Positions 1 through 8,558 of a stretch of 64,000 bases of DNA are shown here, one piece after another. Source of the stretch: Acidimicrobiales bacterium (GTDB lineage Bacteria > Actinomycetota > Acidimicrobiia > Acidimicrobiales > SZUA-35); contig JANQPB010000006.1 of NCBI GenBank assembly GCA_028285495.1, forward strand, positions 372,001 through 436,000, read 5' to 3'. Position numbers and translations under genes: made by a program. The notes under the pieces are model-generated. The model made no database searches and was not told the origin of the DNA. It was given only the letters and a program-made list of their open reading frames with translations. Numbering within the stretch: the stretch's first letter is position 1; every line of letters starts with the position of its first letter.

Positions 1-456
1 CAGCTCGTCCTCACCGGGGATGCTGCCGCCGTTGAGCACCTCGACGGTGTGGACCCCGTCGACCGGGCCCTTGCGCTCGTAGTGGGCGAACAGCCCGACG
101 TTCTTGCGGCCGGGGTGGCACGGGGCGGCGAAGGCCCCGCAGCGCTCGGCCGCCTCGAGCACCTCGGGCAGCGGGTTGTCGACCTTGGCGAAGTCGAAGC
201 TGTTGACCAGGTCGTCGTTGACCCCGAACACCAGCACGTGCCCGTAGTCGGTCTCGACCTCGCTCGCCTTCAGGATCAACAGGCCGTAGGTGTCCTCGAG
301 GTGGCGGTAGTCGGACTCGTCGTCGAACTGGCGGTGCTCGGTCAGCACGAACCCGTCGATCGGCAGCTCCTTCTTGCGGATCCACTTGCAGTAGTTCTCG
401 ACCTTGGCCCGCCCGTCGTCCGACTTGATGCTGTGGGTGTGCAGGTCCAGGATCAT
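1..456 (-). CDS. PHP-domain metal-dependent phosphoesterase/hydrolase-like protein (3' end outside window)
   Basis: The reading frame is open from the ATG at 456 to the window edge, giving 152 codons; the C-terminus lies outside. The protein begins MILDLHTHS, and this HTHS motif is the first metal-binding motif of the PHP fold. Further PHP-like histidines are seen in LTEHRQF, the KASEVET segment and APCHPGR. PHP proteins are usually Mn/Zn/Fe hydrolases of phosphate esters or related bonds; the substrate here cannot be told. Its start overlaps the stop of the upstream DUF35 gene (ATGA), so it is the last visible gene of the acyl-CoA operon running from 2895. That context suggests a cytosolic role with acyl-CoA or aromatic/steroid catabolism, but this is inference. 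Confidence 0.8.
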   Translation of the reverse strand, partial: MILDLHTHSIKSDDGRAKVENYCKWIRKKELPIDGFVLTEHRQFDDESDYRHLEDTYGLLILKASEVETDYGHVLVFGVNDDLVNSFDFAKVDNPLPEVLEAAERCGAFAAPCHPGRKNVGLFAHYERKGPVDGVHTVEVLNGGSIPGEDEL

Positions 457-908
457 GACGCTCCTGCGCCCGACCCGGAGCCGGTGCCGACCGGCCGGAA
501 CCGGGGAACGGCGAACGCCTCGCCGTCGTCCCGCTCGCCGGCGGCGAAGTCGGCCTCGACCGCCATCCCGATCGTCACGTCCTCGGGGTCGCAGCCGACG
601 ATGTTGGTCAGCACCCTCACCCCCTCGTCGAGGTCGACGTAGGCCATCACGTAGGGGCAGGCCTCGGCGAAGCCCTTGGCCTGGTTCTGGTGGGTGACGG
701 TGTAGGTGTAGACGGTGCCGGTCCCGGCGGCGACGACGTACTCGATGTCGTCGTCCCACGTTGCGGCGGAGATCCCGCGGGGCTTGTGCTGGAAGGTGCC
801 CGTCGAGGCGCAGCGCTGGAGGACCAGCTCGCCCCGGCCGGCGCCCTCCCACCAGCCCCTGGTCTCCCAGTTGGCGTTCGGGTTCGGGTGTTGGATCTCG
901 CTGGCCAT
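453..908 (-). CDS. DUF35 OB-fold protein, thiolase partner, zinc ribbon degenerate
   Basis: A protein of 151 residues. The C-terminal two thirds (YTYTVTHQNQAKGF, PYVMAYVDLDEGVRVLTNIVG) match the OB fold of DUF35 proteins, which bind CoA ends and form complexes with thiolase-fold enzymes. DUF35 proteins usually carry an N-terminal rubredoxin-like zinc ribbon with two CxxC pairs. Here only one cysteine (in QRCASTGTFQHKPRG) lines up and the others are gone, so zinc binding is unlikely. Start chosen at 908, where ATG overlaps the stop of the thiolase gene (ATGA); a longer frame upstream is arginine-rich shadow. Tight coupling to the thiolase strongly suggests a physical complex. Confidence 0.85.
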   Translation of the reverse strand: MASEIQHPNPNANWETRGWWEGAGRGELVLQRCASTGTFQHKPRGISAATWDDDIEYVVAAGTGTVYTYTVTHQNQAKGFAEACPYVMAYVDLDEGVRVLTNIVGCDPEDVTIGMAVEADFAAGERDDGEAFAVPRFRPVGTGSGSGAGAS

Positions 909-2086
909 CAGCCCGCTCCCAGGATCAAGGTGGCGCCGGAGTGCTTGTCGCCGATCGTTCCCCCGGTGCCGTGGGCCAGGGCGACCTCGGCCCCGTCGAC
1001 CTGCCGCTCCCCGCACTCGCCCCGCAGCTGCTTGACGGCCTCGATGATCAGGAAGATGCCCCGCATGCCGGGGTGGTTCGACGAGAGCCCACCGCCGTCC
1101 GGGTTGACCGGCAGCTCGCCACCGAGGCCGATCCGGCCGCCGCCGACGAAGTCGCCACCCTCGCCCCGCTTGCAGAACCCGAGGTTCTCCAGCGTGGCCA
1201 GCACGGTGATCGTGAACGAGTCGTAGATCATGGCCAGGTCGATGTCGTCGTGGGTGATGCCGGCCATGCCCATCGCCGCCGCGCCCGACTGGGCGGCGGC
1301 GATCGTCAGCAGGTCGGACGACCCGGTCTCCTGGTGGGTGACCGCCTCGCCGCAGCCGAGCAGCTGGACCGGCCGCTTGGCCAGGTCACGGGCCCGCTCC
1401 ATCGAGGTCACCACCACCGCACCGCCGCCGTCGGAGATGATGCAGCAGTCGAGCAGGTGCAGCGGGGACGAGATGACGCGGCTGGCCAGCACGTCGTCGA
1501 CGGTGATCGGCTGGCGCATCTTGGCGTTCGGGTTGAGCCCGGCGTGGCGTCGCATCGTCACCGCGATCTCGGCCAGCTGCTCCGACGTGGTGCCGAAGTG
1601 GTGCATGTGGAGGTTGGCGTACATGGCGTAGCTGCCGACCGTCGTCATGCCGTAGGGGGTGGTGAACGAGGCGGCGGCATCGGCCCCGCCACGGCCGCCG
1701 GTGCCGATGGCCACCGAGTTCGAGGCCGCGGTCGAGCCGTAGAGCACGAGGGCGACCGAGCACAGGCCGGCGTTGATGGCCGCCGCCGCATGGTTGACGT
1801 GGGCCACGAACGACGAGCCGCCGATGTTGGTGCCGTCGATGTAGCTGGGGTGCAGGTCGAGGTACTCGGCCAGGTCGACGATGCCCATCATGCCCATCGA
1901 CATCGACGCCCCGAAGAGCCCGTCGACGTCGTCCTTGGCCAGCCCGGCGTCGGCCAGGGCCTCGCGGGCGCACTCGCCCATGATCTGGAACTCGCTCTTG
2001 TCCGGCGAGAACCGGCTCTCGTGCTCGTGGACGCCGACGATGGCCGTGTTACCGGGGAAGACACCGTCGGGAACGCCGCCGCTCAT
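908..2086 (-). CDS. Thiolase-like acyl-CoA enzyme / lipid-transfer protein (SCP-x or Ltp2-type)
   Basis: 392 residues with the thiolase fold typical of SCP-x and lipid-transfer-protein thiolases: N-terminal NTAIVGVHEHESRF, GASMSMGMMGIVDLAEYL, SDGGGAVVVTS, AMIYDSFTITVLATLENLGF, SSNHPGMRG and a C-terminal AHGTGG. The position of the nucleophilic cysteine in true thiolases (after a GG element near residue 87) reads GGSSFVAH, without cysteine. This is seen in DUF35-partnered members, including retro-aldolases such as Ltp2 of steroid side-chain breakdown. C-C cleavage or aldol chemistry on an acyl-CoA is therefore more likely than classical thiolysis, but this is inference. It overlaps both neighbours by ATGA and probably forms a complex with the DUF35 protein. 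Confidence 0.85.
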   Translation of the reverse strand: MSGGVPDGVFPGNTAIVGVHEHESRFSPDKSEFQIMGECAREALADAGLAKDDVDGLFGASMSMGMMGIVDLAEYLDLHPSYIDGTNIGGSSFVAHVNHAAAAINAGLCSVALVLYGSTAASNSVAIGTGGRGGADAAASFTTPYGMTTVGSYAMYANLHMHHFGTTSEQLAEIAVTMRRHAGLNPNAKMRQPITVDDVLASRVISSPLHLLDCCIISDGGGAVVVTSMERARDLAKRPVQLLGCGEAVTHQETGSSDLLTIAAAQSGAAAMGMAGITHDDIDLAMIYDSFTITVLATLENLGFCKRGEGGDFVGGGRIGLGGELPVNPDGGGLSSNHPGMRGIFLIIEAVKQLRGECGERQVDGAEVALAHGTGGTIGDKHSGATLILGAG

Positions 2087-2895
2087 GCCGTCGCTCCCGT
2101 CGTGGTCAGCGAGCCGATGAGCCGGGCCAGCCCCTCCGGCTGTTCCAGCACGCCTCGACGCCCGGCGCCCGCCAGCGTGGCCGTCGAGCCGCTCGGCAGC
2201 GACTCGGCCAGGGCTCGGGCGGCGTCTGCCGAGGCCTCCTCCTCGTGCTCGCCGACGACGACGAGCGCCGGCTGGGTCACGGATGCAGCGCGGTCGCCGA
2301 GCGACCAGTTGGCGAGGGCCCGGCGCTCGCCGAGGGTGGCCCGAGGGTCGGTCTTGACCCAGACCCCGAATGCCCGCTGGTAGATCGAGCGGTCGGTGTC
2401 GGGGGCGTAGCCCGAGCGGTCGAACTCCCGGCGGGCCCGGCCGGCGGTGATGGCGGCCAGGGCCTCGATCTGGTCGCCGACGTCGTGGGACGAGGCGGCA
2501 CCGCCGATCAGGACCAGTGCGGCGACGGCGCTCGGGGCCGAGATGGCCAACTCGATGGCGACGGCAGAGCCGATCCCTTCGCCGACGACGACCACGCCGT
2601 CGAGCCCGTAGGCGTCGAGCAGGCCGGCGGCGTGCTCGGCCATCGCCGGAACGGTGTCGATGGCGTCGAGGCCGCCCGAGCGACCGTGGCCCGGGCGGTC
2701 GAACGCGATGGGGCTGCTGGTCCCGGCGAGGGCGTCGAGCAGGCCGGCGAACGAACCGCCGCCCATCCCGGACTCGTGCAGGCACAGCACCACCGGGCCG
2801 CCCGAGGTGTCGGGCGGCGCCCCCGGCAACGTGGTCGGGCCACGGTGCTGCACCAGCGTGGCGACCCCGCCGATCGTCTGGTACTTGGCTGGCAC
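2083..2895 (-). CDS. Alpha/beta-hydrolase-fold protein with lost catalytic triad
   Basis: 270 residues with a clear alpha/beta hydrolase fold: VVLCLHESGMGGGSF (oxyanion region), IAFDRPGHGRSGG, then the nucleophile elbow. The elbow reads GEGIGS, where active members have GxSxG, so the nucleophilic serine is replaced by glycine. The late acid position reads VVGEHEEEA and the usual GH histidine is replaced in AGAGRRGVLEQPEGL. The protein is probably not a hydrolase but may bind a ligand or partner. GTG start at 2895 with no Shine-Dalgarno; a possible promoter lies 8 nt upstream. It heads the minus-strand operon and overlaps the thiolase start (ATGA). Confidence 0.85.
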   Translation of the reverse strand: MPAKYQTIGGVATLVQHRGPTTLPGAPPDTSGGPVVLCLHESGMGGGSFAGLLDALAGTSSPIAFDRPGHGRSGGLDAIDTVPAMAEHAAGLLDAYGLDGVVVVGEGIGSAVAIELAISAPSAVAALVLIGGAASSHDVGDQIEALAAITAGRARREFDRSGYAPDTDRSIYQRAFGVWVKTDPRATLGERRALANWSLGDRAASVTQPALVVVGEHEEEASADAARALAESLPSGSTATLAGAGRRGVLEQPEGLARLIGSLTTTGATA

Positions 2896-2903
2896 GACGA
2901 CCG

Positions 2904-2932
2904 AGGTTAGTTGCCACCGGCGACGGGTCGAA
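2904..2932 (-). promoter_or_regulatory. Putative promoter for the acyl-CoA operon
   Basis: On the minus strand TTCGAC (2932-2927) and TAACCT (2909-2904) are separated by 17 nt. The predicted transcription start falls at or next to the GTG start codon at 2895, consistent with a leaderless message; no ribosome-binding site precedes that GTG. The match to consensus is moderate, so this is a hypothesis. Confidence 0.3.
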
Positions 2933-3032
2933 ATCCCGGGGCCGGCCCGTCCGGTCGCCCGGCCGATCCGGACCGCCTGGCTCGATCGGCCCGGGACCCT
3001 TCGGTACTGTCGGCGCTGGAGGTGGTGCCGAC

Positions 3033-3896
3033 ATGAGCTCCGAACCGACTGCGGACCCGACCGGAACCGACCCGGTGCTGGCGTCCCGTGCCGCCGACGG
3101 CGTGACCCTGCTGACGCTCAACCGACCCGAGCGGCTCAACGCCCTCACCCACGACCTGGTCGACCACCTGTACCGGGCGCTCGACGCCGTAGCCGCCGAT
3201 CCCGACTGCCGGGTGGTCGTCATCACCGGCGCCGGGCGTGGCTTCTGCGCCGGGCTCGACCTCAACGGCTTCGGGTTGGTGCCCGGCACCGAGGACCACG
3301 GCCGCCCGCAGCAGGGCATGGCCGTGCAGCAGTTCATCGCCGGCCTCGTCCCCCGGCTTCGGGCGCTGCGCCAGCCCGTCATCGCCGCGGTCAACGGCCC
3401 CGCCGCCGGCGGCGGCCTGGCGATCGCCCTCGCCTCGGACCTGCGGGTGTGCTCGGCGAGCGCCACGTTCGCCACGTCCTTCGTCCGGCTCGGCATCTCG
3501 GGCTGCGACATCGGGGTCTCGTGGCTGCTCCCGCGCCTGATCGGCGCCTCCCGGGCCTGGGAGCTGCTGCTGACCGGACGCCGCTTCGACGCCGCCGAGG
3601 CCGACGCCCTCGGTCTGGTCACCCGCGTCGTCGGCGCGGACGGCGACGACGCCGGCGGCGACAACGATGCCGTCGTCGCCGAGGCCCTCCGCTTCGCCGA
3701 GCTCATCGCCGCCAACAGCCCGATGGGCGTGTGGATGACCAAGGAGGTGATGTGGTCCAACCTCGAGGTCGGCTCGCTGCAGGCCGGGATCGACCTCGAG
3801 AACCGGACCCAGATCCTCACCAGCCAGACCGAGGACTCGCGCCGGGCCATGGCCGGGTTCCTCCGCCGCGAGCCGATCGACTGGCAGAATCGGTGA
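3033..3896 (+). CDS. Enoyl-CoA hydratase/isomerase family protein (crotonase)
   Basis: 287 residues. The start at 3033 follows a strong GGAGG at 3018-3022; the longer frame upstream is low-complexity shadow. Crotonase landmarks in order: VTLLTLNRPERLNAL, the first oxyanion-hole segment ITGAGRGFCAGLDL, the second NGPAAGGGLAIALASDLRV, then FVRLGISGCDIGVSWLLPRLIG. The position of the second catalytic glutamate of hydratases is occupied by aspartate in SGCDIG, as in many actinobacterial EchA paralogues, so simple hydratase activity is not certain. It is divergent from the acyl-CoA operon, which fits shared acyl-CoA metabolism. Confidence 0.9.
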   Translation: MSSEPTADPTGTDPVLASRAADGVTLLTLNRPERLNALTHDLVDHLYRALDAVAADPDCRVVVITGAGRGFCAGLDLNGFGLVPGTEDHGRPQQGMAVQQFIAGLVPRLRALRQPVIAAVNGPAAGGGLAIALASDLRVCSASATFATSFVRLGISGCDIGVSWLLPRLIGASRAWELLLTGRRFDAAEADALGLVTRVVGADGDDAGGDNDAVVAEALRFAELIAANSPMGVWMTKEVMWSNLEVGSLQAGIDLENRTQILTSQTEDSRRAMAGFLRREPIDWQNR

Positions 3897-4044
3897 CCGG
3901 GCCGGCCGACCACGCCCGACCGGCGGCCAGAAGACGTTCAGCCTGCGGTCACGCTCGTTCATTCCCCCCTGATGGGCCCGACTGCTAGGCTCACCAGCCA
4001 CCTGGGGCGCCATGTCCCGGGACATGAGTCGGGGGAGGACCACC

Positions 4045-5763
4045 ATGTTGAAGAAGGCCGGCCTGAAGCTGCTGTTGCTGCTCAGTGTCATGGCATTGAT
4101 CGCCGCAGCCTGCGGCGGTGACGATGACGACGACGCCAGCGGCGACGACGCCACCGCAACCGAGACCGATGACGGCGGCGGCGAGGACTCGTCCGACGAC
4201 GACGACGGCGGCGGCGACACCGGCGGCGACGACGGCGGCGGCGACGGCGGCGACGATGCGGCATCGAGCGGCGAGCCGGTGGCGGGCGGCACGTTGGTGT
4301 ACGCGACCAACCAGTCGCCGCGGCACCTGAACGGCACGGTCCAGTCGGGCCTGGCCACCGCCGTGCCCGGCACCCAGGTCAACGCCAGCCCGCTGTTCTT
4401 CGACGAGAACTACGAGCCCCAGCCCTACCTGGCCGAGAGCTGGGAGATCGCCGACGACGGCCTCTCGGTGACCCTCAACCTCCGCGACGACGCCGTGTTC
4501 CACGACGGTGAGCCGATCACGTCCGAGGACGTCGCCTTCTCGATCCTGACCTCGAAGGAGAACCATCCCTTCTCGGCCATGTTCGCCCCGGTCGAGTCGG
4601 TCGACAGCTCCGATCCGCTGGTCGCGGTCATCAACCTGTCGCAGCCCCACCCGGCGATCCTGATGGCCATGACCCCGGGCCTGCTGCCGATCATCCCGGA
4701 ACACATCTTCAACGACGGCCAGGACATCCAGGCCCACCCCCGCAACGCCGGTTCCGACTTCGTCGGCTCGGGCCCGTTCCAGGTCGTCGAGTACGAGGAG
4801 GGCGAGCGGATCGTCCTCGAGCGCTTCGACGACTTCTTCATCGATGGTCGTCCGTACCTCGATGAGATCATCATCGACATCCTGCCGGACCCGAACTCGG
4901 TGATCCTCGGCATCGACAACGGCGACTACGACATGGCGGTCTCGCCGAGCCAGGCGGCGACCCAGCAGTTCCTGGACGACGACCGGTTCGTCGTGTCGTC
5001 CGACGGCGGTGACGCCATCGGGCAGATCGACTGGTTGAACCTGAACCTGCGGACCGAGGAGCTCTCGTCGGCCGAGGCCCGTCAGGCGATCTCGATCGCC
5101 GTCGACCAGGCCGGTTGGCGAGACATCGTCGCCCTGGGCTTCAGCTCGCAGAACATCACCGGCGTCGAGAACGCCAGCCCGTTCTACAACGCCGGGGCCA
5201 CCAACTACGAAGAGCGTGACCTCGACCGGGCGATGGAGCTGCTCGCCGAGGCCGGCCTCGATGGCGGCTTCGAGCTGGACATGCCGGCCACCGCCGGGAT
5301 GCTGCCGACCGCCGAGTTCGTGAAGCAGAACCTCGAGGACATCGGGGTCACGGTCAACATCCGTCAGGTCCCCGACTTCCCGACCTGGGCGGCCGAGGTC
5401 GCCGGCGGCACCTACGACATCACCTACACCCAGGTGTGGAACTGGGGCGACCCCGTGATCGGCGTCAACCGGAGCTACGACTGCGAGAACCGCATCGACC
5501 CGCCCGGCGTCATCTGGTCGAACAACAGCTGGTACTGCAACGACGAGGTCGACGCCCTGCTCGACGAGGCGGCGGTCACCTTCGACACCGAGGCACGGGC
5601 CCAGCTGTACTTCGAGGCGACCGAGCTGATCAACCAGGACGCCCCGATCGTCTACCTCGGCAAGCCCGAGGCCTTCCAGATCCGCACGCCGGCGGTCCAG
5701 AACCCGCCGGTCGGCATCTGGGGGGTCATGAGCCCCTGGACCGACGTGTGGCTGTCGGAGTAG
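4045..5763 (+). CDS. ABC transporter substrate-binding lipoprotein, peptide/nickel family (SBP_bac_5)
   Basis: 572 residues. Start placed at 4045, six bases after a GGGGGAGGA ribosome-binding site; an upstream in-frame ATG at 4012 lacks one. The protein begins with a lipoprotein signal (LLLLLSVMALIAAACGG, lipobox AAC). A long acidic Asp/Gly linker of about 50 residues follows, then the family-5 binding fold: PLFFDENYEPQPYLAESWE, FHDGEPITSEDVAFS, GPFQVVEYEEGE. The lipid anchor would hold it on the outer face of the membrane to deliver oligopeptide-like or other solutes to the permeases encoded directly downstream. The substrate is unknown; the operon is complete. Confidence 0.92.
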   Translation: MLKKAGLKLLLLLSVMALIAAACGGDDDDDASGDDATATETDDGGGEDSSDDDDGGGDTGGDDGGGDGGDDAASSGEPVAGGTLVYATNQSPRHLNGTVQSGLATAVPGTQVNASPLFFDENYEPQPYLAESWEIADDGLSVTLNLRDDAVFHDGEPITSEDVAFSILTSKENHPFSAMFAPVESVDSSDPLVAVINLSQPHPAILMAMTPGLLPIIPEHIFNDGQDIQAHPRNAGSDFVGSGPFQVVEYEEGERIVLERFDDFFIDGRPYLDEIIIDILPDPNSVILGIDNGDYDMAVSPSQAATQQFLDDDRFVVSSDGGDAIGQIDWLNLNLRTEELSSAEARQAISIAVDQAGWRDIVALGFSSQNITGVENASPFYNAGATNYEERDLDRAMELLAEAGLDGGFELDMPATAGMLPTAEFVKQNLEDIGVTVNIRQVPDFPTWAAEVAGGTYDITYTQVWNWGDPVIGVNRSYDCENRIDPPGVIWSNNSWYCNDEVDALLDEAAVTFDTEARAQLYFEATELINQDAPIVYLGKPEAFQIRTPAVQNPPVGIWGVMSPWTDVWLSE

Positions 5764-5794
5764 GTCGGGCGACCGGCTCGCCCGGAGCACTCGC

Positions 5795-6772
5795 ATGAAG
5801 GCGATTGCGGCCAGGATCGCTCAGTCACTCGGGCTGATCCTGGCCGTGATCGTCCTCAACTTCTTCCTGATCCAGATCGCGCCTGGCGACGCCGCCACCG
5901 CGATCGCCGGCGACCAGTCGGCATCCGATCCCGAGGTGATCGAGCAGATCCGCGAGCAGTACGGGCTCGACCGGCCGCTGCTGGTCCAGCTCGGCATCTA
6001 CATCGGCAACGTGGCCCGGGGTGACCTCGGCGAGTCGATCTGGTTCAACGAGCCGGTCACCAGCCTCCTGGCCGAGCGGATCGGGCCGACGCTGCTGCTC
6101 TCCGCCGCCGCGCTCGGGTTCGCGGTCGTCGTCGGGGTCGCCATCGGCACCGCCGCGGCCCGCAAGCCCGAGAGCCTGCTCAGCCACGCCGTCACCGTGC
6201 TTGCCCTCATCGGGTTCGCCATGCCCGCCTTCTGGACGGGCCTGCTGCTCCTGATCCTCATCGGCGTCCGGTTCGACTTCTTCCCCGTCTCCGGCATCCA
6301 CGACGTCGACTTCGAGGGCAACTGGATCGAGTCCTGGCTCGACATCGGCCAACACCTGATCCTGCCGGCGCTGACCCTCGGCATCATCTACCTGGCCCAG
6401 TACAGCCGGCTGTCGCGGGCCTCGATGTTGGAGGTCCTCGAGTCCGACTACGTCCGCACGGCCAGGGCCAAGGGTCTGAGCGAGCGCTCGGTCGTGTTCA
6501 AGCACGGGCTCCGCAACGGCGTCATCCCGGTCGTCACCATCCTCGGCCTCCAGTTCGGGGCCGTGCTGTCCGGTGCCATCCTCGTCGAGAGCGTCTTCGC
6601 CTGGCCGGGCCTCGGCCGGCTGGCCTTCGAGGCGGTGACCAGGCGAGACACCCCGGTGCTGCTCGGCGTGCTGCTGCTGGTCTCGGTCTCGGTCATCGTG
6701 GCCAATCTGCTGACCGACATCCTCTACCGCGTCATCGACCCGAGGATCCGGGTCTCGGGAGGTGACTCATGA
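5795..6772 (+). CDS. ABC transporter permease, OppB/DppB type
   Basis: 325 residues, about six membrane segments beginning with AIAARIAQSLGLILAVIVLNFFLIQIAPGD-like sequence, followed by the periplasmic region EQYGLDRPLLVQLGIY. The cytoplasmic EAA loop for ATPase docking is present (SDYVRTARAKGLSERSVVFKH). Forms one half of the translocation pore with the next permease. It starts 31 bp after the binding-protein gene and its TGA overlaps the next ATG (ATGA), showing one transcription unit. Confidence 0.93.
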   Translation: MKAIAARIAQSLGLILAVIVLNFFLIQIAPGDAATAIAGDQSASDPEVIEQIREQYGLDRPLLVQLGIYIGNVARGDLGESIWFNEPVTSLLAERIGPTLLLSAAALGFAVVVGVAIGTAAARKPESLLSHAVTVLALIGFAMPAFWTGLLLLILIGVRFDFFPVSGIHDVDFEGNWIESWLDIGQHLILPALTLGIIYLAQYSRLSRASMLEVLESDYVRTARAKGLSERSVVFKHGLRNGVIPVVTILGLQFGAVLSGAILVESVFAWPGLGRLAFEAVTRRDTPVLLGVLLLVSVSVIVANLLTDILYRVIDPRIRVSGGDS

Positions 6773-7668
6773 CGGGCATCTTCGTCGATCAGGGGGCGGT
6801 CGACGCCCTCGGCTCCGACGACAGGGAACCGAGCAGCGGCGGCCCGTGGCGGCTGTTCGTGCGCAACCGGGCCGCCGTGTTCGGGCTCTTCCTGCTCATC
6901 GGCATCCTCGTGATGACGTTCATCGTGCCCATCTGGTACGTCAAGGACCCCGGCGACCTGGTGGCCAGGCCCCACCTCCGACCGGGGGCCGAGGGGGCAC
7001 CGCTGCTCGGCACCGACAACCTGGGCCGCGACATCCTGGCCATCATCGTGTACGGCGGGCGCACCACCCTGCGGGTCGCGGCCGGCGCCGCGGTCCTCAT
7101 CGTCTTCGTCGGGGTCACGATCGGGTCGCTGGCCGGGTACTACGGCGGGCGGGTCGACGCCGCGCTCATGCGCTTCACCGAGTTCTTCCAGGTGCTGCCC
7201 GGGCTGCTGTTCGCCATCGTCGTCGTCGCCCTCTTCGAGCCGTCGTTCTGGGTCATCACGTTTGCCATCGGCACGATCGCCTGGCCCGGCATCGCCCGCC
7301 TGACCAGAGCCGAGTTCCTCCGGTTGAAGAACCTCGAGTTCGTGAAGGCGGCACGGGCCATCGGCGCAACCGACTTCCGGATCATCACCCGGGTCATCCT
7401 GCCGAATGCCATGCCGACGCTGATCGTGTCCACCACGCTGATCATGGGCAGCGCCATCCTCTTCGAGGCCGGCCTCGCCTTCCTCGGCCTGGCCGACGTC
7501 AACAGCGCCAGCTGGGGCCTCGCCATCGGCCGGGGCCGGGAGTTCTTCACGATCAACTGGTGGGCGGTGACGTTCCCCGGGCTGGCCATCTTCTTCACCG
7601 TGCTCGGCCTCAGCCTGGTCGGCGACGGCCTGCAGGACGCCCTCAACCCACGGCTGCGGGGTCGCTGA
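6769..7668 (+). CDS. ABC transporter permease, OppC/DppC type
   Basis: 299 residues. A cytoplasmic N-terminus of about 30 residues precedes the first membrane segment (AAVFGLFLLIGILVMTFI). OppC landmarks: LLGTDNLGRDILAIIVYGGRTTL, and the EAA loop LEFVKAARAIGATDFRIITRVILPN. The C-terminus ends GLSLVGDGLQDALNPRLRGR, typical of the family. Partner of the preceding permease. Its stop overlaps the next start as TGATG. Confidence 0.93.
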   Translation: MTGIFVDQGAVDALGSDDREPSSGGPWRLFVRNRAAVFGLFLLIGILVMTFIVPIWYVKDPGDLVARPHLRPGAEGAPLLGTDNLGRDILAIIVYGGRTTLRVAAGAAVLIVFVGVTIGSLAGYYGGRVDAALMRFTEFFQVLPGLLFAIVVVALFEPSFWVITFAIGTIAWPGIARLTRAEFLRLKNLEFVKAARAIGATDFRIITRVILPNAMPTLIVSTTLIMGSAILFEAGLAFLGLADVNSASWGLAIGRGREFFTINWWAVTFPGLAIFFTVLGLSLVGDGLQDALNPRLRGR

Positions 7669-8558
7669 TGTCGCTCGCCTACGGCGCAGCCGAGCGCTCC
7701 GACCCGCTGCTTTCGGTCCGCGACCTGACCGTCGCCTTCGACGACTTCGTCGCCGTCGACGGCGTGAGCTTCGACCTGCACAAGGGCCAGACGTTGGCGG
7801 TCGTCGGCGAGTCGGGATCGGGCAAGTCGGTGACGGCGCTGTCGATCATGCGCCTGGTCGAGCTGGGCACCAGGGCGAAGATCGCCCGTGGCGAGATCCT
7901 GTTCCGCCGGCCCGGCGCCGCCCCGGACGAGACCGAGATCGACCTGGTGCAGCAGAGCGAACCCGTGATGCGAGACATCCGGGGGAACCACATCTCGATG
8001 ATCTTCCAGGAGCCCCTGACCAGCCTCAACCCGGTCTACACCGTCGGCAACCAGGTGGCCGAGGCGGTGATGCTGCACCAGCAGGTGTCGCGCACCGAGG
8101 CCTGGGGCCGGGCGAGGGAGATGTTCGAGCTGGTCCGCATCCCCGAGGCCGAGCGCCGGTTGAAGGAGTACCCCCACCAGCTGTCGGGCGGGATGCGGCA
8201 GCGGGTCATGATCGCCATGGCCCTGTCGTGCGACCCGACCGTGTTGATCGCCGACGAGCCGACCACGGCGCTCGACGTGACGATCCAGGCCCAGATCCTG
8301 GGCCTGATGCGCGAGCTGCAGGAACGCACCGAGGCCGCGGTCATCATCATCACCCACGACATGGGCGTCGTGGCCGAGGTGGCCGACGACGTGGTGGTCA
8401 TGAACCGCTCCAAGCTGGTCGAGCAGGGCTCGGTCTACGACATCTTCGAGCGCCCGGAGGAGCCGTACACCCAGGCCCTGCTGGCCGCCGTGCCCCGCCT
8501 CGGCTCGATGGCCGGCACCACCGAGCCGGCCCGCTTCGACCTGGTCGGTGAGTCGTGA
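7668..8558 (+). CDS. ABC transporter ATP-binding protein, OppD/DppD type
   Basis: 296 residues. Start ATG at 7668 inside the stop of the previous gene. Walker A GESGSGKS, Q-loop segment MIFQEPLTSLNPVYTVGNQV, signature LSGGMRQR, Walker B VLIADEPTTALDVTIQAQI and switch histidine ITHDMGVVAEVAD are all present, so the ATPase is intact. A longer frame that starts upstream is a shadow of the permease gene. It works as a heterodimer with the following ATPase to power import. Confidence 0.93.
   Translation: MSLAYGAAERSDPLLSVRDLTVAFDDFVAVDGVSFDLHKGQTLAVVGESGSGKSVTALSIMRLVELGTRAKIARGEILFRRPGAAPDETEIDLVQQSEPVMRDIRGNHISMIFQEPLTSLNPVYTVGNQVAEAVMLHQQVSRTEAWGRAREMFELVRIPEAERRLKEYPHQLSGGMRQRVMIAMALSCDPTVLIADEPTTALDVTIQAQILGLMRELQERTEAAVIIITHDMGVVAEVADDVVVMNRSKLVEQGSVYDIFERPEEPYTQALLAAVPRLGSMAGTTEPARFDLVGES

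Noticed and set aside
908..3913. A 1001-codon open frame on the minus strand
   Set aside because: Only its last 392 codons (from 2086) look like protein; the rest is antisense to the crotonase and shadows the alpha/beta hydrolase, with Arg/Pro-rich sequence.
4115..4270. GGCGAC-rich repeats considered as a separate repeat element
   Set aside because: They are codons of the Asp/Gly linker in the binding lipoprotein and irregular in period.
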